A DNA stretch of 64,000 nucleotides. Origin: an uncultured Lachnospiraceae bacterium (lineage in GTDB: Bacteria > Bacillota > Clostridia > Lachnospirales > Lachnospiraceae). This document shows, one piece after another, positions 1 to 7,150 of this stretch. The position numbers were made by a program, and so were the translations under genes. Position 1 is the first letter of the stretch, and every line of letters starts with the position of its first letter. The notes below the pieces were generated by a model. That model was not told where the DNA came from. It saw only the letters and a program-made list of their open reading frames with translations, and searched no databases. The stretch spans positions 1-64,000 of the forward strand of contig CADBXF010000004.1 in assembly GCA_902798585.1 (NCBI GenBank). Reading direction: 5' to 3'.

Positions 1-87
1 AAAATCGGCGGAAAAGCCGAGATTCTCGGAGGCATTATTCTAATCGGAATCGGTATTGAAATTTTCGTGACACATATGTTCTTCTAA
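1..87 (+). CDS. C-terminal end of a probable MntP-type manganese efflux pump (partial)
   Basis: Only the last 28 codons lie in the window; the gene starts upstream. The frame reads KIGGKAEILGGIILIGIG, then a hydrophobic tail, and stops with TAA at 85-87. A charged K-A-E followed by a glycine-rich hydrophobic helix ending in H-x-F-F fits the last membrane helix of the MntP/YebN family, inner-membrane Mn(II) exporters. Identification from so short a stretch is tentative; any small multi-helix membrane protein with a similar last helix would also fit. Confidence 0.5.
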   Translation, partial: KIGGKAEILGGIILIGIGIEIFVTHMFF

Positions 88-123
88 ACGCAATATTTGA
101 TGTTCATTTTCCGAAAAATGCTA

Positions 124-153
124 TTGACGATTTCGCGTGTTGTATGGTATACT
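124..153 (+). promoter_or_regulatory. sigma-A promoter of the first tRNA cluster
   Basis: TTGACG at 124-129 and TATACT at 148-153 are separated by 18 bases, close to the housekeeping consensus. Transcription would start near 160, a few bases before tRNA-Glu. No further promoter of this quality is seen between the six tRNA genes, so they are probably one precursor. Confidence 0.75.
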
Positions 154-166
154 CATAAAGCATTGC

Positions 167-238
167 GGCTCCATGGTCAAGCGGTTAAGACACCGCCCTT
201 TCACGGCGGTAACAGGGGTCCGAATCCCCTTGGAGTCA
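167..238 (+). tRNA. tRNA-Glu (TTC)
   Basis: Acceptor arms GGCTCCA (167-173) and TGGAGTC (231-237) pair, with discriminator A238. The anticodon arm is a CCGCC/GGCGG stem around loop CTTTCAC, giving anticodon TTC at 200-202. First gene of the cluster. CCA is not encoded and would be added by nucleotidyltransferase. Confidence 0.97.
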
Positions 239-256
239 TCGCATGATTGCGATATT

Positions 257-329
257 GCCGATGTGGCTCAATTGGCAGAGCAGCTGACTTGTAATCAGCA
301 GGTTATCGGTTCGAGTCCGATCATCGGCT
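257..329 (+). tRNA. tRNA-Thr (TGT)
   Basis: Acceptor GCCGATG pairs with CATCGGC (322-328). Anticodon stem GCTGA/TCAGC encloses loop CTTGTAA, giving TGT at 290-292. It follows tRNA-Glu by 18 bases. CCA not encoded. Confidence 0.97.
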
Positions 330-353
330 CTTGCGGTTTCGCCGCGATGATGC

Positions 354-427
354 GGACCATTAGCTCAGTTGGTTAGAGCAGCCGGCTCATAACCGGTCGG
401 TCCTGGGTTCGAGTCCCCGATGGTCCA
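354..427 (+). tRNA. tRNA with CAT anticodon (elongator Met or Ile2)
   Basis: Acceptor GGACCAT pairs with ATGGTCC (420-426). Loop CTCATAA gives anticodon CAT at 388-390. It is not initiator-like, since the CGCGGGG start and the three G-C pairs of the anticodon stem are absent. The C4-G69 and C5-G68 pairs and the CTCATAA loop resemble B. subtilis tRNA-Ile2, whose C34 is changed to lysidine by TilS, so Ile2 is as likely as Met. Confidence 0.9.
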
Positions 428-470
428 TACCGTGAGGGCCCGTCCCTCGGTGATATTTACAATTTCATAT

Positions 471-544
471 GGCCCGGTGGCTCAGTTGGTTAGAGCGCCG
501 CCCTGTCACGGCGGAGGTCATGGGTTCGAGCCCCATTCGGGTCG
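471..544 (+). tRNA. tRNA-Asp (GTC)
   Basis: Acceptor GGCCCGG pairs with TCGGGTC (537-543) through two G-U pairs, with discriminator G544 as usual for Asp. The CCGCC/GGCGG anticodon stem holds loop CTGTCAC, giving GTC at 505-507. Confidence 0.97.
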
Positions 545-592
545 TTGGGATTTCAAGCGAAATCCTGTTTTCCGCGATGTCAATTGCATATC

Positions 593-665
593 GGGGTCTT
601 AGCTCAGCTGGGAGAGCATCTGCCTTACAAGCAGAGGGTCATAGGTTCGAGCCCTATAGGCCCCA
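593..665 (+). tRNA. tRNA-Val (TAC)
   Basis: Acceptor GGGGTCT pairs with AGGCCCC (658-664), discriminator A665. Stem TCTGC/GCAGA and loop CTTACAA give anticodon TAC at 626-628. Confidence 0.97.
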
Positions 666-670
666 CATCG

Positions 671-700
671 AATCTCCCGTGCCGTCAGGTACGGGAGATT
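671..700 (+). repeat. Perfect 10-bp hairpin between tRNA-Val and tRNA-Leu
   Basis: AATCTCCCGT (671-680) and ACGGGAGATT (691-700) are exact inverted repeats around a 10-base loop. No T-run follows, so it is not a terminator; a processing or spacer hairpin in the tRNA precursor is more likely. The first arm recurs exactly inside tRNA-Leu at 760-769. Confidence 0.8.
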
Positions 701-708
701 CCGCCTAT

Positions 709-794
709 GTCGGCGTGGTGGAACTGGCAGACACACAGGACTTAAAATCCTGCGGGCTTAATCTCCCGTACGGGTTCGACCCCCGTCGCCGGCA
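709..794 (+). tRNA. tRNA-Leu (TAA)
   Basis: A class II tRNA of 86 bases. GTCGGCG pairs with CGCCGGC (787-793), including one G-U pair. Stem CAGGA/TCCTG with loop CTTAAAA gives anticodon TAA at 743-745, and a long variable arm follows. Last tRNA of the first cluster, ten bases before the terminator. Confidence 0.97.
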
Positions 795-803
795 AGAGTG
801 AAG

Positions 804-846
804 GAGCAGCGAATTGACAGCGATTCGCTGCTCTTTGTGCGTTTTA
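804..846 (+). terminator. Intrinsic terminator of the first tRNA cluster
   Basis: An 11-bp perfect stem (804-814 with 823-833) has an 8-base loop and is followed by TTT and then GTGCGTTTT. It ends the tRNA transcript before pepT, whose AGG-rich ribosome site begins at 871. Confidence 0.8.
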
Positions 847-880
847 CGAAAAATGTTCTGAGCTGAATGAGGAGGATTGT

Positions 881-2113
881 ATGGACAGATTGATTGAGCG
901 TTTTCTGAGGTATGTTGCGGTGGACACGCAGTCGGCGGAGGATACGGAGCGCTTTCCGAGCACCGCGAAGCAGCATGACCTTGCAAAGCTGCTGGCGGCG
1001 GAGCTGCGAGACCTGGGCGCTTCCGATGTCGTGTATGACGAGCGGTATTGCTATGTGTATGCAAAGCTTCCCGCGACCGACGGCGGCGCACGGAAGGAGA
1101 CCATCGGCTTTTTGGCGCATATGGACACTTCGCCGGAGGTGAGCGATGAGAGAGTGCGTCCGCGGATTGTCGAAAACTATGACGGCGGGGATATTGTGTT
1201 AAATGAAGCCGGGCCGGTGGTGCTGCGGACGGCAGATTTTCCGGAGATGGCCTCGTATGCGGGGAAGACGCTGGTTGTGACGGACGGCACGACGCTTCTC
1301 GGAGCGGATGACAAGGCCGGTGTGGCGGAAATTATGACGATGGCTGCAGATCTTCTGGCGCATCCGGAGATCAAGCACGGGCCGATTGCCGTGTGCTTCA
1401 CACCGGATGAGGAGGTCGGCGCGGGCGTCGACAATATCGATTTGGCGCAGTTCGGCGCGGACTATGCCTACACCGTCGACGGCGGCGTTCTCGGAGAGTT
1501 GGAATACGAATGCTTTAACGCTGCGCAGGCGACAATCGCAATCGCCGGTCGGAGCGTGCATCCGGGCACCGCGAAGAATCGGATGATCAATGCATCGCGC
1601 GTTGTGATGGAGCTTGATTCGATGGTAAGCGATGCGGAGCGCCCGGAGACGACGGAGGGCTACGAGGGCTTCTATCACCTGACAAAGATGGAGGGCGAGA
1701 CCGACCGCGCGAGTGTGACATACATCATCCGCGACCATGACCGGAAGCTCTTTGAGGAGAAGAAGGAGCGTATGGCTGCGATGGTTGCCGCGATTAATCG
1801 CAGGTACGGGGAGGGCACTGCCCTCTTGACGATGAAGGATTCCTATTATAACATGAAAGAGGTAATCGAGCAGGGCAACTACTTCCTTGTGGAAAATGCC
1901 GTTGCGGCGATGAAAAAGCTCGGAATCACGCCGATTGTCCAGCCGATTCGCGGAGGTACGGACGGTGCGAGACTTTCGTTCATGGGCGTTCCGTGTCCGA
2001 ATCTCTGCACGGGAGGCGGCAATTTTCATTCGCGCTTTGAGTTCGCCTGCGTCGAGTCGATGGAGAAGATTGCCGAATTGCTTAAGGAGCTGGCCGTAAA
2101 CGGCGGAAAATAG
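881..2113 (+). CDS. pepT: Peptidase T (tripeptide aminopeptidase)
   Basis: A cytoplasmic M20 dinuclear zinc peptidase that removes the N-terminal residue from tripeptides during peptide use. The 410 aa length is normal. Visible metal and catalytic motifs in order: AHMDTS (H80, D82), GADDKAG (bridging D143), TPDEE (catalytic E177 and ligand E178), YTVDGG (D200) and GGGNFHS (H383). The RGGTDGARLSF motif typical of PepT precedes the last one. GGAGG at 871-875 sets the ATG at 881. It starts a run of same-strand genes with the deformylase-like gene 49 bases on. The identification is firm. Confidence 0.96.
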   Translation: MDRLIERFLRYVAVDTQSAEDTERFPSTAKQHDLAKLLAAELRDLGASDVVYDERYCYVYAKLPATDGGARKETIGFLAHMDTSPEVSDERVRPRIVENYDGGDIVLNEAGPVVLRTADFPEMASYAGKTLVVTDGTTLLGADDKAGVAEIMTMAADLLAHPEIKHGPIAVCFTPDEEVGAGVDNIDLAQFGADYAYTVDGGVLGELEYECFNAAQATIAIAGRSVHPGTAKNRMINASRVVMELDSMVSDAERPETTEGYEGFYHLTKMEGETDRASVTYIIRDHDRKLFEEKKERMAAMVAAINRRYGEGTALLTMKDSYYNMKEVIEQGNYFLVENAVAAMKKLGITPIVQPIRGGTDGARLSFMGVPCPNLCTGGGNFHSRFEFACVESMEKIAELLKELAVNGGK

Positions 2114-2162
2114 GGGCGCAGCAGGGTGTTCCGGCGAAGGACCGGAAGAAACGGGGTGCAGT

Positions 2163-2579
2163 ATGGTTCGAAATATTGTGAAGGATGCGATGTTTCTTGC
2201 GATGAAATCGGAGCCGGCGACGGACTGCCCGGAGGATCGCAAGGTTGCGAAGGATTTGTGCGACACATTGAAGGCGCACGCGGGTGTGTGCGTGGGAATG
2301 GCGGCGAACATGATCGGCGTCCGCAAGACCATCATTGCGGTCACGATGGGCTTTTTCCATGTGCCGATGATCAACCCCGTGATTGTGGAGCGCGAGGATC
2401 CGTACGAAACCGAGGAGGGATGCCTCTCGCTCTCAGGCGTGCGTCCGGCAAAGCGGTATCGAAAGATTACGGTGGAATACCTGGATGCGGAGTTCCGACC
2501 GAGACGCGACACATTTACCGACCACATCGCACAAATCATCCAGCATGAATATGATCACACGCGCGGGATTGTCATCTGA
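2163..2579 (+). CDS. Divergent short peptide deformylase
   Basis: A peptide deformylase-family protein of 138 aa; canonical enzymes are usually 150-200 aa. The family removes the N-formyl group from new proteins with a bound Fe(II). The EEGCLS motif (metal ligand C87) and QHEYDH (ligands H128 and H132, catalytic E129) are intact. The first motif reads GMAANMIG, with Met (M50) where the usual GxGxAAxQ has its oxyanion-hole Gln. This variant also occurs in a known group of short Firmicutes paralogues. It may still deformylate or act on another substrate. A GGGGTG ribosome site sits 8 bases before the ATG. Confidence 0.8.
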   Translation: MVRNIVKDAMFLAMKSEPATDCPEDRKVAKDLCDTLKAHAGVCVGMAANMIGVRKTIIAVTMGFFHVPMINPVIVEREDPYETEEGCLSLSGVRPAKRYRKITVEYLDAEFRPRRDTFTDHIAQIIQHEYDHTRGIVI

Positions 2580-2598
2580 CGCGCGGACAGGGGAAACT

Positions 2599-3777
2599 AT
2601 GGAAATCGGTTCAATCGGCGAGTTTCTCGCGGCGACGGAGGAGCAGCCTCTCCGGGTGATTTTGAGCAATCCCGTGAAAAAGGATGCGGAGTACCGCCGT
2701 TTTGTCTATATGAAGAAAAAGGACGGTTACCAGCGTGAAGCATACACGGCGACGCAGGTGTTTCATAAAAACCTGACCGGCGCGGAGCTCTCCGCGGACA
2801 TGCAGGCAGCGTTTGCCGCAGTATTCCGGCAGTGCAACTTGTTCTACGAGAGTAGAACCGTTGAGATAAAAGTATCCAAGGCCGGAAAATGCCTTCTTAC
2901 GCAGAGCGTCTCCGACGCGCCTCCGAAGGGGGAGTTCTCGGCGCATAACCGCGAAAAGAAGCACCTGATTCCCGAAGGAACAATCGTTCCGCCGCTTGTC
3001 GATATGGGGATTTTCACAAAGGAGGGTAAGGTTGTCGCTTCGATGCGCGACAAGTTCCGCCAGATCAACCGCTTTGTCGAGATTGTGGCGGATGCCGCGG
3101 ACTGCCTTCCGGGCGGGCGGCCGATTCGAATTCTCGATTTCGGCTGCGGCAAATCGTATCTGACTTTTATTCTGTATTATTATTTTACGGAAATCCGCGG
3201 GGACGAGGTCAACATCACGGGGCTTGATCTGAAAGCGGATGTGATACGCAACTGCAACGCGGCTGCGGAGCGGTACGGCTATACGAATCTGCATTTTTCG
3301 GTCGGCGACATCGGCGGGTTTGCGGCGGATGAGCCGATTGACATGGTTGTGACGCTTCATGCATGCGATACCGCGACGGATTTCGCGCTCTTTCACGCCA
3401 TTCGCGCAAAGGCGTCCCTGATTTTGTCGGTTCCGTGCTGCCAGCATGAGATAAACCGGGAGATGTCGACGGAGGCCATGCCCATTCTCGGGCGTTACGG
3501 GATTATTAAGGAGAGAACAGCGGCGCTTTTTACCGATGCGATTCGCGCGGAGCTGCTGACCGCATGCGGATACAAGACGCAGGTTCTCGAGTTTGTCGAC
3601 TTAAGCCACACACCGAAAAATCTTCTGCTCCGGGCGACGCGATGCCTTCAGCCGGCGAGCGTTCGCAGACGGGCGGCTGCGGAGGTCACACAGCTGCTGA
3701 CGGCGCTTTCATGCGACCAGAAGCTGTACTCACTTCTCACGGAAGAGGGCCTGATTTCGCCGGATTCCGGGGCGTGA
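2599..3777 (+). CDS. SAM-dependent methyltransferase, Methyltransf_32 type
   Basis: A class I Rossmann-fold methyltransferase of 392 aa. The SAM-binding motif I reads LDFGCGKSY near residue 178, followed by an acidic strand end in TGLDLK. A VTLHACDTATD motif lies near residue 250 and PCCQHE near 279, both typical of the Methyltransf_32 group thought to act on RNA. The N-terminal 150 residues look like a substrate-recognition region. The frame is open further upstream, inside the deformylase gene, but the ATG at 2599 has an AGGGGA site and follows the deformylase stop. The target RNA is not known from sequence. Confidence 0.75.
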   Translation: MEIGSIGEFLAATEEQPLRVILSNPVKKDAEYRRFVYMKKKDGYQREAYTATQVFHKNLTGAELSADMQAAFAAVFRQCNLFYESRTVEIKVSKAGKCLLTQSVSDAPPKGEFSAHNREKKHLIPEGTIVPPLVDMGIFTKEGKVVASMRDKFRQINRFVEIVADAADCLPGGRPIRILDFGCGKSYLTFILYYYFTEIRGDEVNITGLDLKADVIRNCNAAAERYGYTNLHFSVGDIGGFAADEPIDMVVTLHACDTATDFALFHAIRAKASLILSVPCCQHEINREMSTEAMPILGRYGIIKERTAALFTDAIRAELLTACGYKTQVLEFVDLSHTPKNLLLRATRCLQPASVRRRAAAEVTQLLTALSCDQKLYSLLTEEGLISPDSGA

Positions 3778-3854
3778 CGCAGGACTTCGATGTATTCGGA
3801 AACAGTCGCATCGAAGGCCCGTCGACAGAAAAGTAAAATTTCGTAAAATAATGC

Positions 3855-3883
3855 TTGACATTCGGACGGCGGAATTGTACAAT
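3855..3883 (+). promoter_or_regulatory. Consensus sigma-A promoter of tRNA-Arg(ACG)
   Basis: TTGACA at 3855-3860 and TACAAT at 3878-3883 are spaced by 17 bases. The start would fall near 3890, about 14 bases before the tRNA. A perfect 8-bp hairpin without a T-run (3785-3792 with 3809-3816) lies just after the methyltransferase gene. Confidence 0.85.
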
Positions 3884-3903
3884 AGCCCTTGTCGTCAAGA
3901 CAT

Positions 3904-3977
3904 GTGCGTGTAGCTCAGCTGGATAGAGCACTTGGCTACGGACCAAGGTGTCGGGAGTTCGAATCTTCTCACGCACG
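3904..3977 (+). tRNA. tRNA-Arg (ACG)
   Basis: Acceptor GTGCGTG pairs with CACGCAC (3970-3976), discriminator G3977. Stem CTTGG/CCAAG holds loop CTACGGA, giving ACG at 3938-3940; A34 would become inosine and read the CGN codons C, U and A. It is a single-gene unit with its own promoter and terminator. Confidence 0.97.
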
Positions 3978-3983
3978 AGTAAC

Positions 3984-4030
3984 AGGGGATCGCAGAGTGC
4001 GGTCCCCTTTGTAGTATTTGTATTTTTCAT
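3984..4030 (+). terminator. Intrinsic terminator of tRNA-Arg
   Basis: A 10-bp stem with one G-U pair (3984-3993 with 3999-4008) has a 5-base loop and is followed by TTT, then a T-rich stretch to 4030. It separates the tRNA from the methyltransferase gene at 4062. Confidence 0.85.
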
Positions 4031-4061
4031 TGCCTGCACGATGCGGGGTGAGGACTTCGGT

Positions 4062-5240
4062 ATGGACAGATATGAATTGGTTGCGCCGTGCCATTTCGGT
4101 TTGGAGGCGGTGTTAAAGCAGGAGATTATCGCTCTCGGACTTACCATTGAGAAGGTGGAGGACGGGCGCGTTACTTTCAGCGGGGACGCGAGTGCGATTG
4201 CGCGGGCGAACATTTTCCTTCGCACGGCGGAGCGCGTCCTGTGGAAGGTCGGCGAGTTTCGCGCGGAGAGCTTTGAGGAGCTGTTTGAACAGACAGCCGC
4301 GCTTCCGTGGGAGGAGATTCTTCCGGCGGACGGGCGCTTCTGGGTGACAAAGGCGACCTCCGTCAAGAGTAAACTGTTCAGCACCTCGGACATTCAGTCC
4401 GTCATGAAGAAGGCGATTGTAGAACGCCTAAAGCAGAAATACCGTATCTCCTGGTTTCCGGAGACGGGCAACGAGTACCCGATTCGCGTGTCGGTCCTCA
4501 AGGATACCTTCCTGGTCGGAATCGACACTTCGGGGGAGTCGCTTCACAAACGGGGATACCGCAAGCTGGTCGGCAAGGCGCCCATCAGCGAGACGCTGGC
4601 TTCGGCGCTGATCAGCCTTACGCCGTGGAACGAGAGCAGAATTCTGGTGGATCCGTTCTGCGGAAGCGGTACCATTCCGATTGAGGCAGCCATGATCGGA
4701 AGAAACATTGCGCCGGGCGTCGGAAGAGCATTTCGCGCGGAGAGCTATCGCGACCGCATTCCGGAGGCGATATGGAAGGCTGCGCGGACAGAGGCGCGGG
4801 ACGGCGAGAGACATGACGGCGCCCTGCAGATTCAGGGCTACGATATCGACCGCGACGCGATTTCCATCGCAAGAGCCAATGCGGCGGCCGCCGGAGTTGC
4901 TGCGGATATCCATTTTCAGGTGCGGGCCGTAAAGGAGCTGCATCATCCGAAAAAATACGGTTTCCTCATCACCAATCCGCCGTACGGCGAGCGCCTTGAG
5001 GACCGCAGAGACCTGCCGGAGCTCTACGGGCAGATCGGCGAGGCCTTCCGCGGGCTGGATTCGTGGTCGATGTTCCTGATCACCTCGTATGAGGATGCGG
5101 AGCGATATATCGGACGCAAGGCGGACCGGAACCGCAAGATTTACAACGGTATGATTAAGACATACTTCTACCAGTTTCTCGGACCGAAACCGCCGAAGAG
5201 CGGCAGCGGCAACGCGGGAAGCGGCGCGACGGGCGCATAA
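4062..5240 (+). CDS. THUMP-domain 23S rRNA methyltransferase (RlmL/YpsC type)
   Basis: A 392 aa class I RNA N2-guanine methyltransferase. The N-terminal third matches the THUMP/ferredoxin-like RNA-binding module. The catalytic half has motif I as DPFCGSGTIPIEAA near residue 196 and the base-flipping motif IV as NPPYGER near 304. Single-domain proteins of this length correspond to the N-terminal half of E. coli RlmL, which modifies G2445 of 23S rRNA, and to B. subtilis YpsC. The ATG at 4062 is chosen because GGTGAGGA precedes it; the frame extends upstream through the tRNA terminator. The C-terminus is a Gly/Ser-rich tail. Confidence 0.88.
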   Translation: MDRYELVAPCHFGLEAVLKQEIIALGLTIEKVEDGRVTFSGDASAIARANIFLRTAERVLWKVGEFRAESFEELFEQTAALPWEEILPADGRFWVTKATSVKSKLFSTSDIQSVMKKAIVERLKQKYRISWFPETGNEYPIRVSVLKDTFLVGIDTSGESLHKRGYRKLVGKAPISETLASALISLTPWNESRILVDPFCGSGTIPIEAAMIGRNIAPGVGRAFRAESYRDRIPEAIWKAARTEARDGERHDGALQIQGYDIDRDAISIARANAAAAGVAADIHFQVRAVKELHHPKKYGFLITNPPYGERLEDRRDLPELYGQIGEAFRGLDSWSMFLITSYEDAERYIGRKADRNRKIYNGMIKTYFYQFLGPKPPKSGSGNAGSGATGA

Positions 5241-5266
5241 GTGACAGGATATTGCGGAGAAAGACT

Positions 5267-5875
5267 ATGAGCGAACGGGAAAGACTGATTTTTGCTACGG
5301 GCAATGCGCATAAGATGGTAGAGATTCGCGCGATTCTCGGGGATCTTTACGATGTGGTTTCGATGAAGGAGGCGGGGATTTCGGCCGATATCGTCGAGGA
5401 CGGAAAATCGTTCGAGGAAATTGCGCTGATTAAGGCGCGGGCAGTCGCAAAGCTTGCGGGCTGCATGGCGATGGCGGACGACTCCGGGCTTGAGGTGGAT
5501 TACCTCGGAAAAATGCCGGGCATCTACTCGGCGCGTTTCCTCGGAGAAAACACCGATTACGACATCAAAAACCGTGTGATTATCGACATGGTTGCCAAGG
5601 CGCCGGCAACGGAGAGAACCGCGCGTTTCGTCTGCGCAATCGCCTGTGCATGGCCGGACGGCCGCGAGAAGGTCGTGAGAGGGACATTCGAGGGCGAGAT
5701 TGCAAAGGAGCAAGCGGGGCCGAACGGCTTCGGGTACGATCCGATTTTCTATGTGCCGGAGTACGACATGACGAGCGCGGAGATGACGCCGGAGCAGAAG
5801 AATGCGGTGAGCCATCGCGGCAATGCGCTTCGCATGATGCGCGCGATTTTGCAAAAGGAAACGGAGTCGGTATGA
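5267..5875 (+). CDS. rdgB: XTP/dITP diphosphatase
   Basis: A house-cleaning enzyme of 202 aa that hydrolyses XTP, ITP and dITP to monophosphates and keeps deaminated purines out of nucleic acids. It shows the Ham1 family features: N-terminal FATGNAHKMVEI, catalytic ADDSGLEVDYL, and FGYDPIFYVPE plus SHRGNAL near the end. The ATG at 5267 has GGAGAAAG six bases upstream; a TTG at 5252 is a weaker choice. The stop overlaps the next start (ATGA at 5872), so the two are translationally coupled. Confidence 0.95.
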   Translation: MSERERLIFATGNAHKMVEIRAILGDLYDVVSMKEAGISADIVEDGKSFEEIALIKARAVAKLAGCMAMADDSGLEVDYLGKMPGIYSARFLGENTDYDIKNRVIIDMVAKAPATERTARFVCAIACAWPDGREKVVRGTFEGEIAKEQAGPNGFGYDPIFYVPEYDMTSAEMTPEQKNAVSHRGNALRMMRAILQKETESV

Positions 5876-6369
5876 AGATTATCGTAGTGAGTGACACCCA
5901 CGGAAGACGGGAAAATCTCGAACAGCTGCTCGCAAGGGATGATGTGCGCGATGCGGACTGGCTGGTTCACTGCGGTGACATCGGCGATGACGAGCGGTGG
6001 CTTCGGAATGCATTTCCCCGCGCGGTCTCCATCGTTTCGGGCAACTGCGACTGGTTCACGGACCTCCCGCGGGAGCTTGTCGTGGAGCGCGAGGGAAGAA
6101 GATTCCTGATCACGCACGGAAACCGCTATGTGGACGGCGGCCTTCCGCGGTTTTCATACCGCGCAAGGGAGGAAGCGTGCGATGTGGTTCTGTTCGGACA
6201 TACGCATATGCCGCTGGTGACCGAGGACGGCGGAATCCTCTATGTGAACCCGGGCAGCGCTGCGATGCCGAGGCAGGCGGACCGCCGGCGTACTTACGCG
6301 GTCATCACCGTTTCGGACGGCAGAGCGACCGCGCGGATTGAGGACCTGGAGCTGCATGCCGCGCTGTAA
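5872..6369 (+). CDS. YfcE/MJ0936-type metallophosphoesterase
   Basis: A small (165 aa) calcineurin-fold phosphodiesterase with two-metal chemistry. The motifs are complete: SDTHG (D8, H10), HCGDIGDDE, SGNCDW, ITHGN and FGHTHMP, followed by YVNPGSAAMPR, the signature of the YfcE subgroup. Members cleave model phosphodiesters; the natural substrate is uncertain. It overlaps rdgB by four bases, an arrangement seen in many Firmicutes, which suggests co-translation. The reading ends 33 bases before the promoter of the second tRNA cluster. Confidence 0.92.
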   Translation: MKIIVVSDTHGRRENLEQLLARDDVRDADWLVHCGDIGDDERWLRNAFPRAVSIVSGNCDWFTDLPRELVVEREGRRFLITHGNRYVDGGLPRFSYRAREEACDVVLFGHTHMPLVTEDGGILYVNPGSAAMPRQADRRRTYAVITVSDGRATARIEDLELHAAL

Positions 6370-6401
6370 ATAAATGTTGGCTTTTCGGCGTGAAAAATGT
6401 G

Positions 6402-6430
6402 TTGACTTTTGCTTTTGTTTGTGGTATTGT
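6402..6430 (+). promoter_or_regulatory. sigma-A promoter of the second tRNA cluster
   Basis: TTGACT at 6402-6407 and TATTGT at 6425-6430 are spaced by 17 bases. Transcription would start near 6437, just before tRNA-Pro. Confidence 0.75.
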
Positions 6431-6447
6431 TGAAAACGCTTCTGATA

Positions 6448-6522
<75 letters not shown>

Positions 6523-6550
6523 TCCGCGATACAAACCCCGTAGCATGTAT

Positions 6551-6621
6551 GCGGGTGTAGTTCAATGGTAGAACACTAGCCTTCCAAGCTAGACACGTGG
6601 GTTCGATTCCCATCACCCGCT
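6551..6621 (+). tRNA. tRNA-Gly (TCC)
   Basis: A compact 71-base tRNA. GCGGGTG pairs with CACCCGC (6614-6620), discriminator T. Stem CTAGC/GCTAG holds loop CTTCCAA, giving anticodon TCC. Confidence 0.97.
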
Positions 6622-6626
6622 TTGTG

Positions 6627-6658
6627 CGAGCGGTGCGACCACTGCTCGTATGTTTTTT
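6627..6658 (+). terminator. Intrinsic terminator inside the second tRNA cluster
   Basis: A 9-bp stem with one G-U pair (6627-6635 with 6640-6648) and a CGAC loop is followed by six T at 6653-6658. It probably ends or attenuates the Pro-Gly transcript before tRNA-Arg. No good promoter is visible between it and tRNA-Arg, so read-through may feed the rest. Confidence 0.75.
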
Positions 6659-6671
6659 GTCAGGATTGTCT

Positions 6672-6745
6672 GTGCCAGTAGCTCAGTTGGATAGAGCAAC
6701 GGCCTTCTAAGCCGTGTGTCGGGGGTTCGAATCCCTTCTGGCACA
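6672..6745 (+). tRNA. tRNA-Arg (TCT)
   Basis: Acceptor GTGCCAG pairs with CTGGCAC (6738-6744), discriminator A6745. Stem ACGGC/GCCGT and loop CTTCTAA give anticodon TCT for AGA/AGG codons. Confidence 0.97.
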
Positions 6746-6772
6746 TTTCCGGTAAGGAAAATAAGTTAATAT

Positions 6773-6847
6773 GGTGGGTATAGCGCAGCTGGTTAGCGCG
6801 CCAGATTGTGGCTCTGGAGGCCTTGGGTTCGAATCCCAATATCCACC
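6773..6847 (+). tRNA. tRNA-His (GTG)
   Basis: The usual His-specific extra G(-1) at 6773 faces C73 at 6847. GTGGGTA pairs with TATCCAC (6840-6846) with one G-U pair. Stem CCAGA/TCTGG and loop TTGTGGC give anticodon GTG. Confidence 0.97.
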
Positions 6848-6853
6848 CTGCGG

Positions 6854-6886
6854 AAGCCTGTTGGGAAACCAAGGGGCTTTTCGTTT
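6854..6886 (+). terminator. Terminator-like hairpin between tRNA-His and tRNA-Gln
   Basis: Two nested stems, AAGCC/GGCTT (6854-6858 with 6875-6879) and TTGG/CCAA around a GAAA loop, are followed by TTTTCGTTT. The internal mismatches make it weaker than the neighbouring terminators, so partial read-through into tRNA-Gln is likely. Confidence 0.55.
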
Positions 6887-6910
6887 ACTATGGAACTGTT
6901 GTTCCGGTCA

Positions 6911-6982
6911 TGGGCCATCGCCAAGCGGTAAGGCACAGGGTTTTGATCCCTGCATCCGCTGGTTCGAATCCAGCTGGCCCAG
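6911..6982 (+). tRNA. tRNA-Gln (TTG)
   Basis: Acceptor TGGGCCA pairs with TGGCCCA (6975-6981), discriminator G6982. Stem CAGGG/CCCTG and loop TTTTGAT give anticodon TTG. Confidence 0.97.
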
Positions 6983-6988
6983 TGTTTC

Positions 6989-7019
6989 ATCCCCGTCGGC
7001 TTGCGGCGGGGATTTTTTT
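6989..7019 (+). terminator. Intrinsic terminator of the second tRNA cluster
   Basis: A 10-bp stem with one G-U pair (6989-6998 with 7004-7013) and a 5-base loop runs directly into a T-run to 7019. Confidence 0.9.
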
Positions 7020-7040
7020 GTTGTTTTTCACAAAATCATA

Positions 7041-7069
7041 GTGAAATTTCCCGGAGTTTGTGGTATGAT
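7041..7069 (+). promoter_or_regulatory. Possible promoter of the SPFH operon
   Basis: TATGAT at 7064-7069 is a fair -10 box; GTGAAA at 7041-7046 would be a poor -35 at 17-base spacing. A weak -35 suggests an activated or alternative-sigma promoter, but the sequence does not fit the TGAAAC-CGTA pattern of the B. subtilis SigW counterpart at correct spacing. Confidence 0.35.
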
Positions 7070-7150
7070 ATGTCTTGGATGTAATTCGTATTTACATTTT
7101 CAAAAACGCGCGTGCAACGCGAAATAACTGTCATAAAGGAGAAAAAGAGT

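Noticed and set aside
2383..2598. N-terminal extension of the Methyltransf_32 protein into the deformylase gene
   Set aside because: The extension overlaps the conserved deformylase C-terminus in another frame, and a normal start follows the deformylase stop.
7041..7069. SigW-type ECF promoter for the SPFH operon
   Set aside because: A TGAAAT is present, but the partner reads GGTA at 14 bases rather than CGTA at 16-17.
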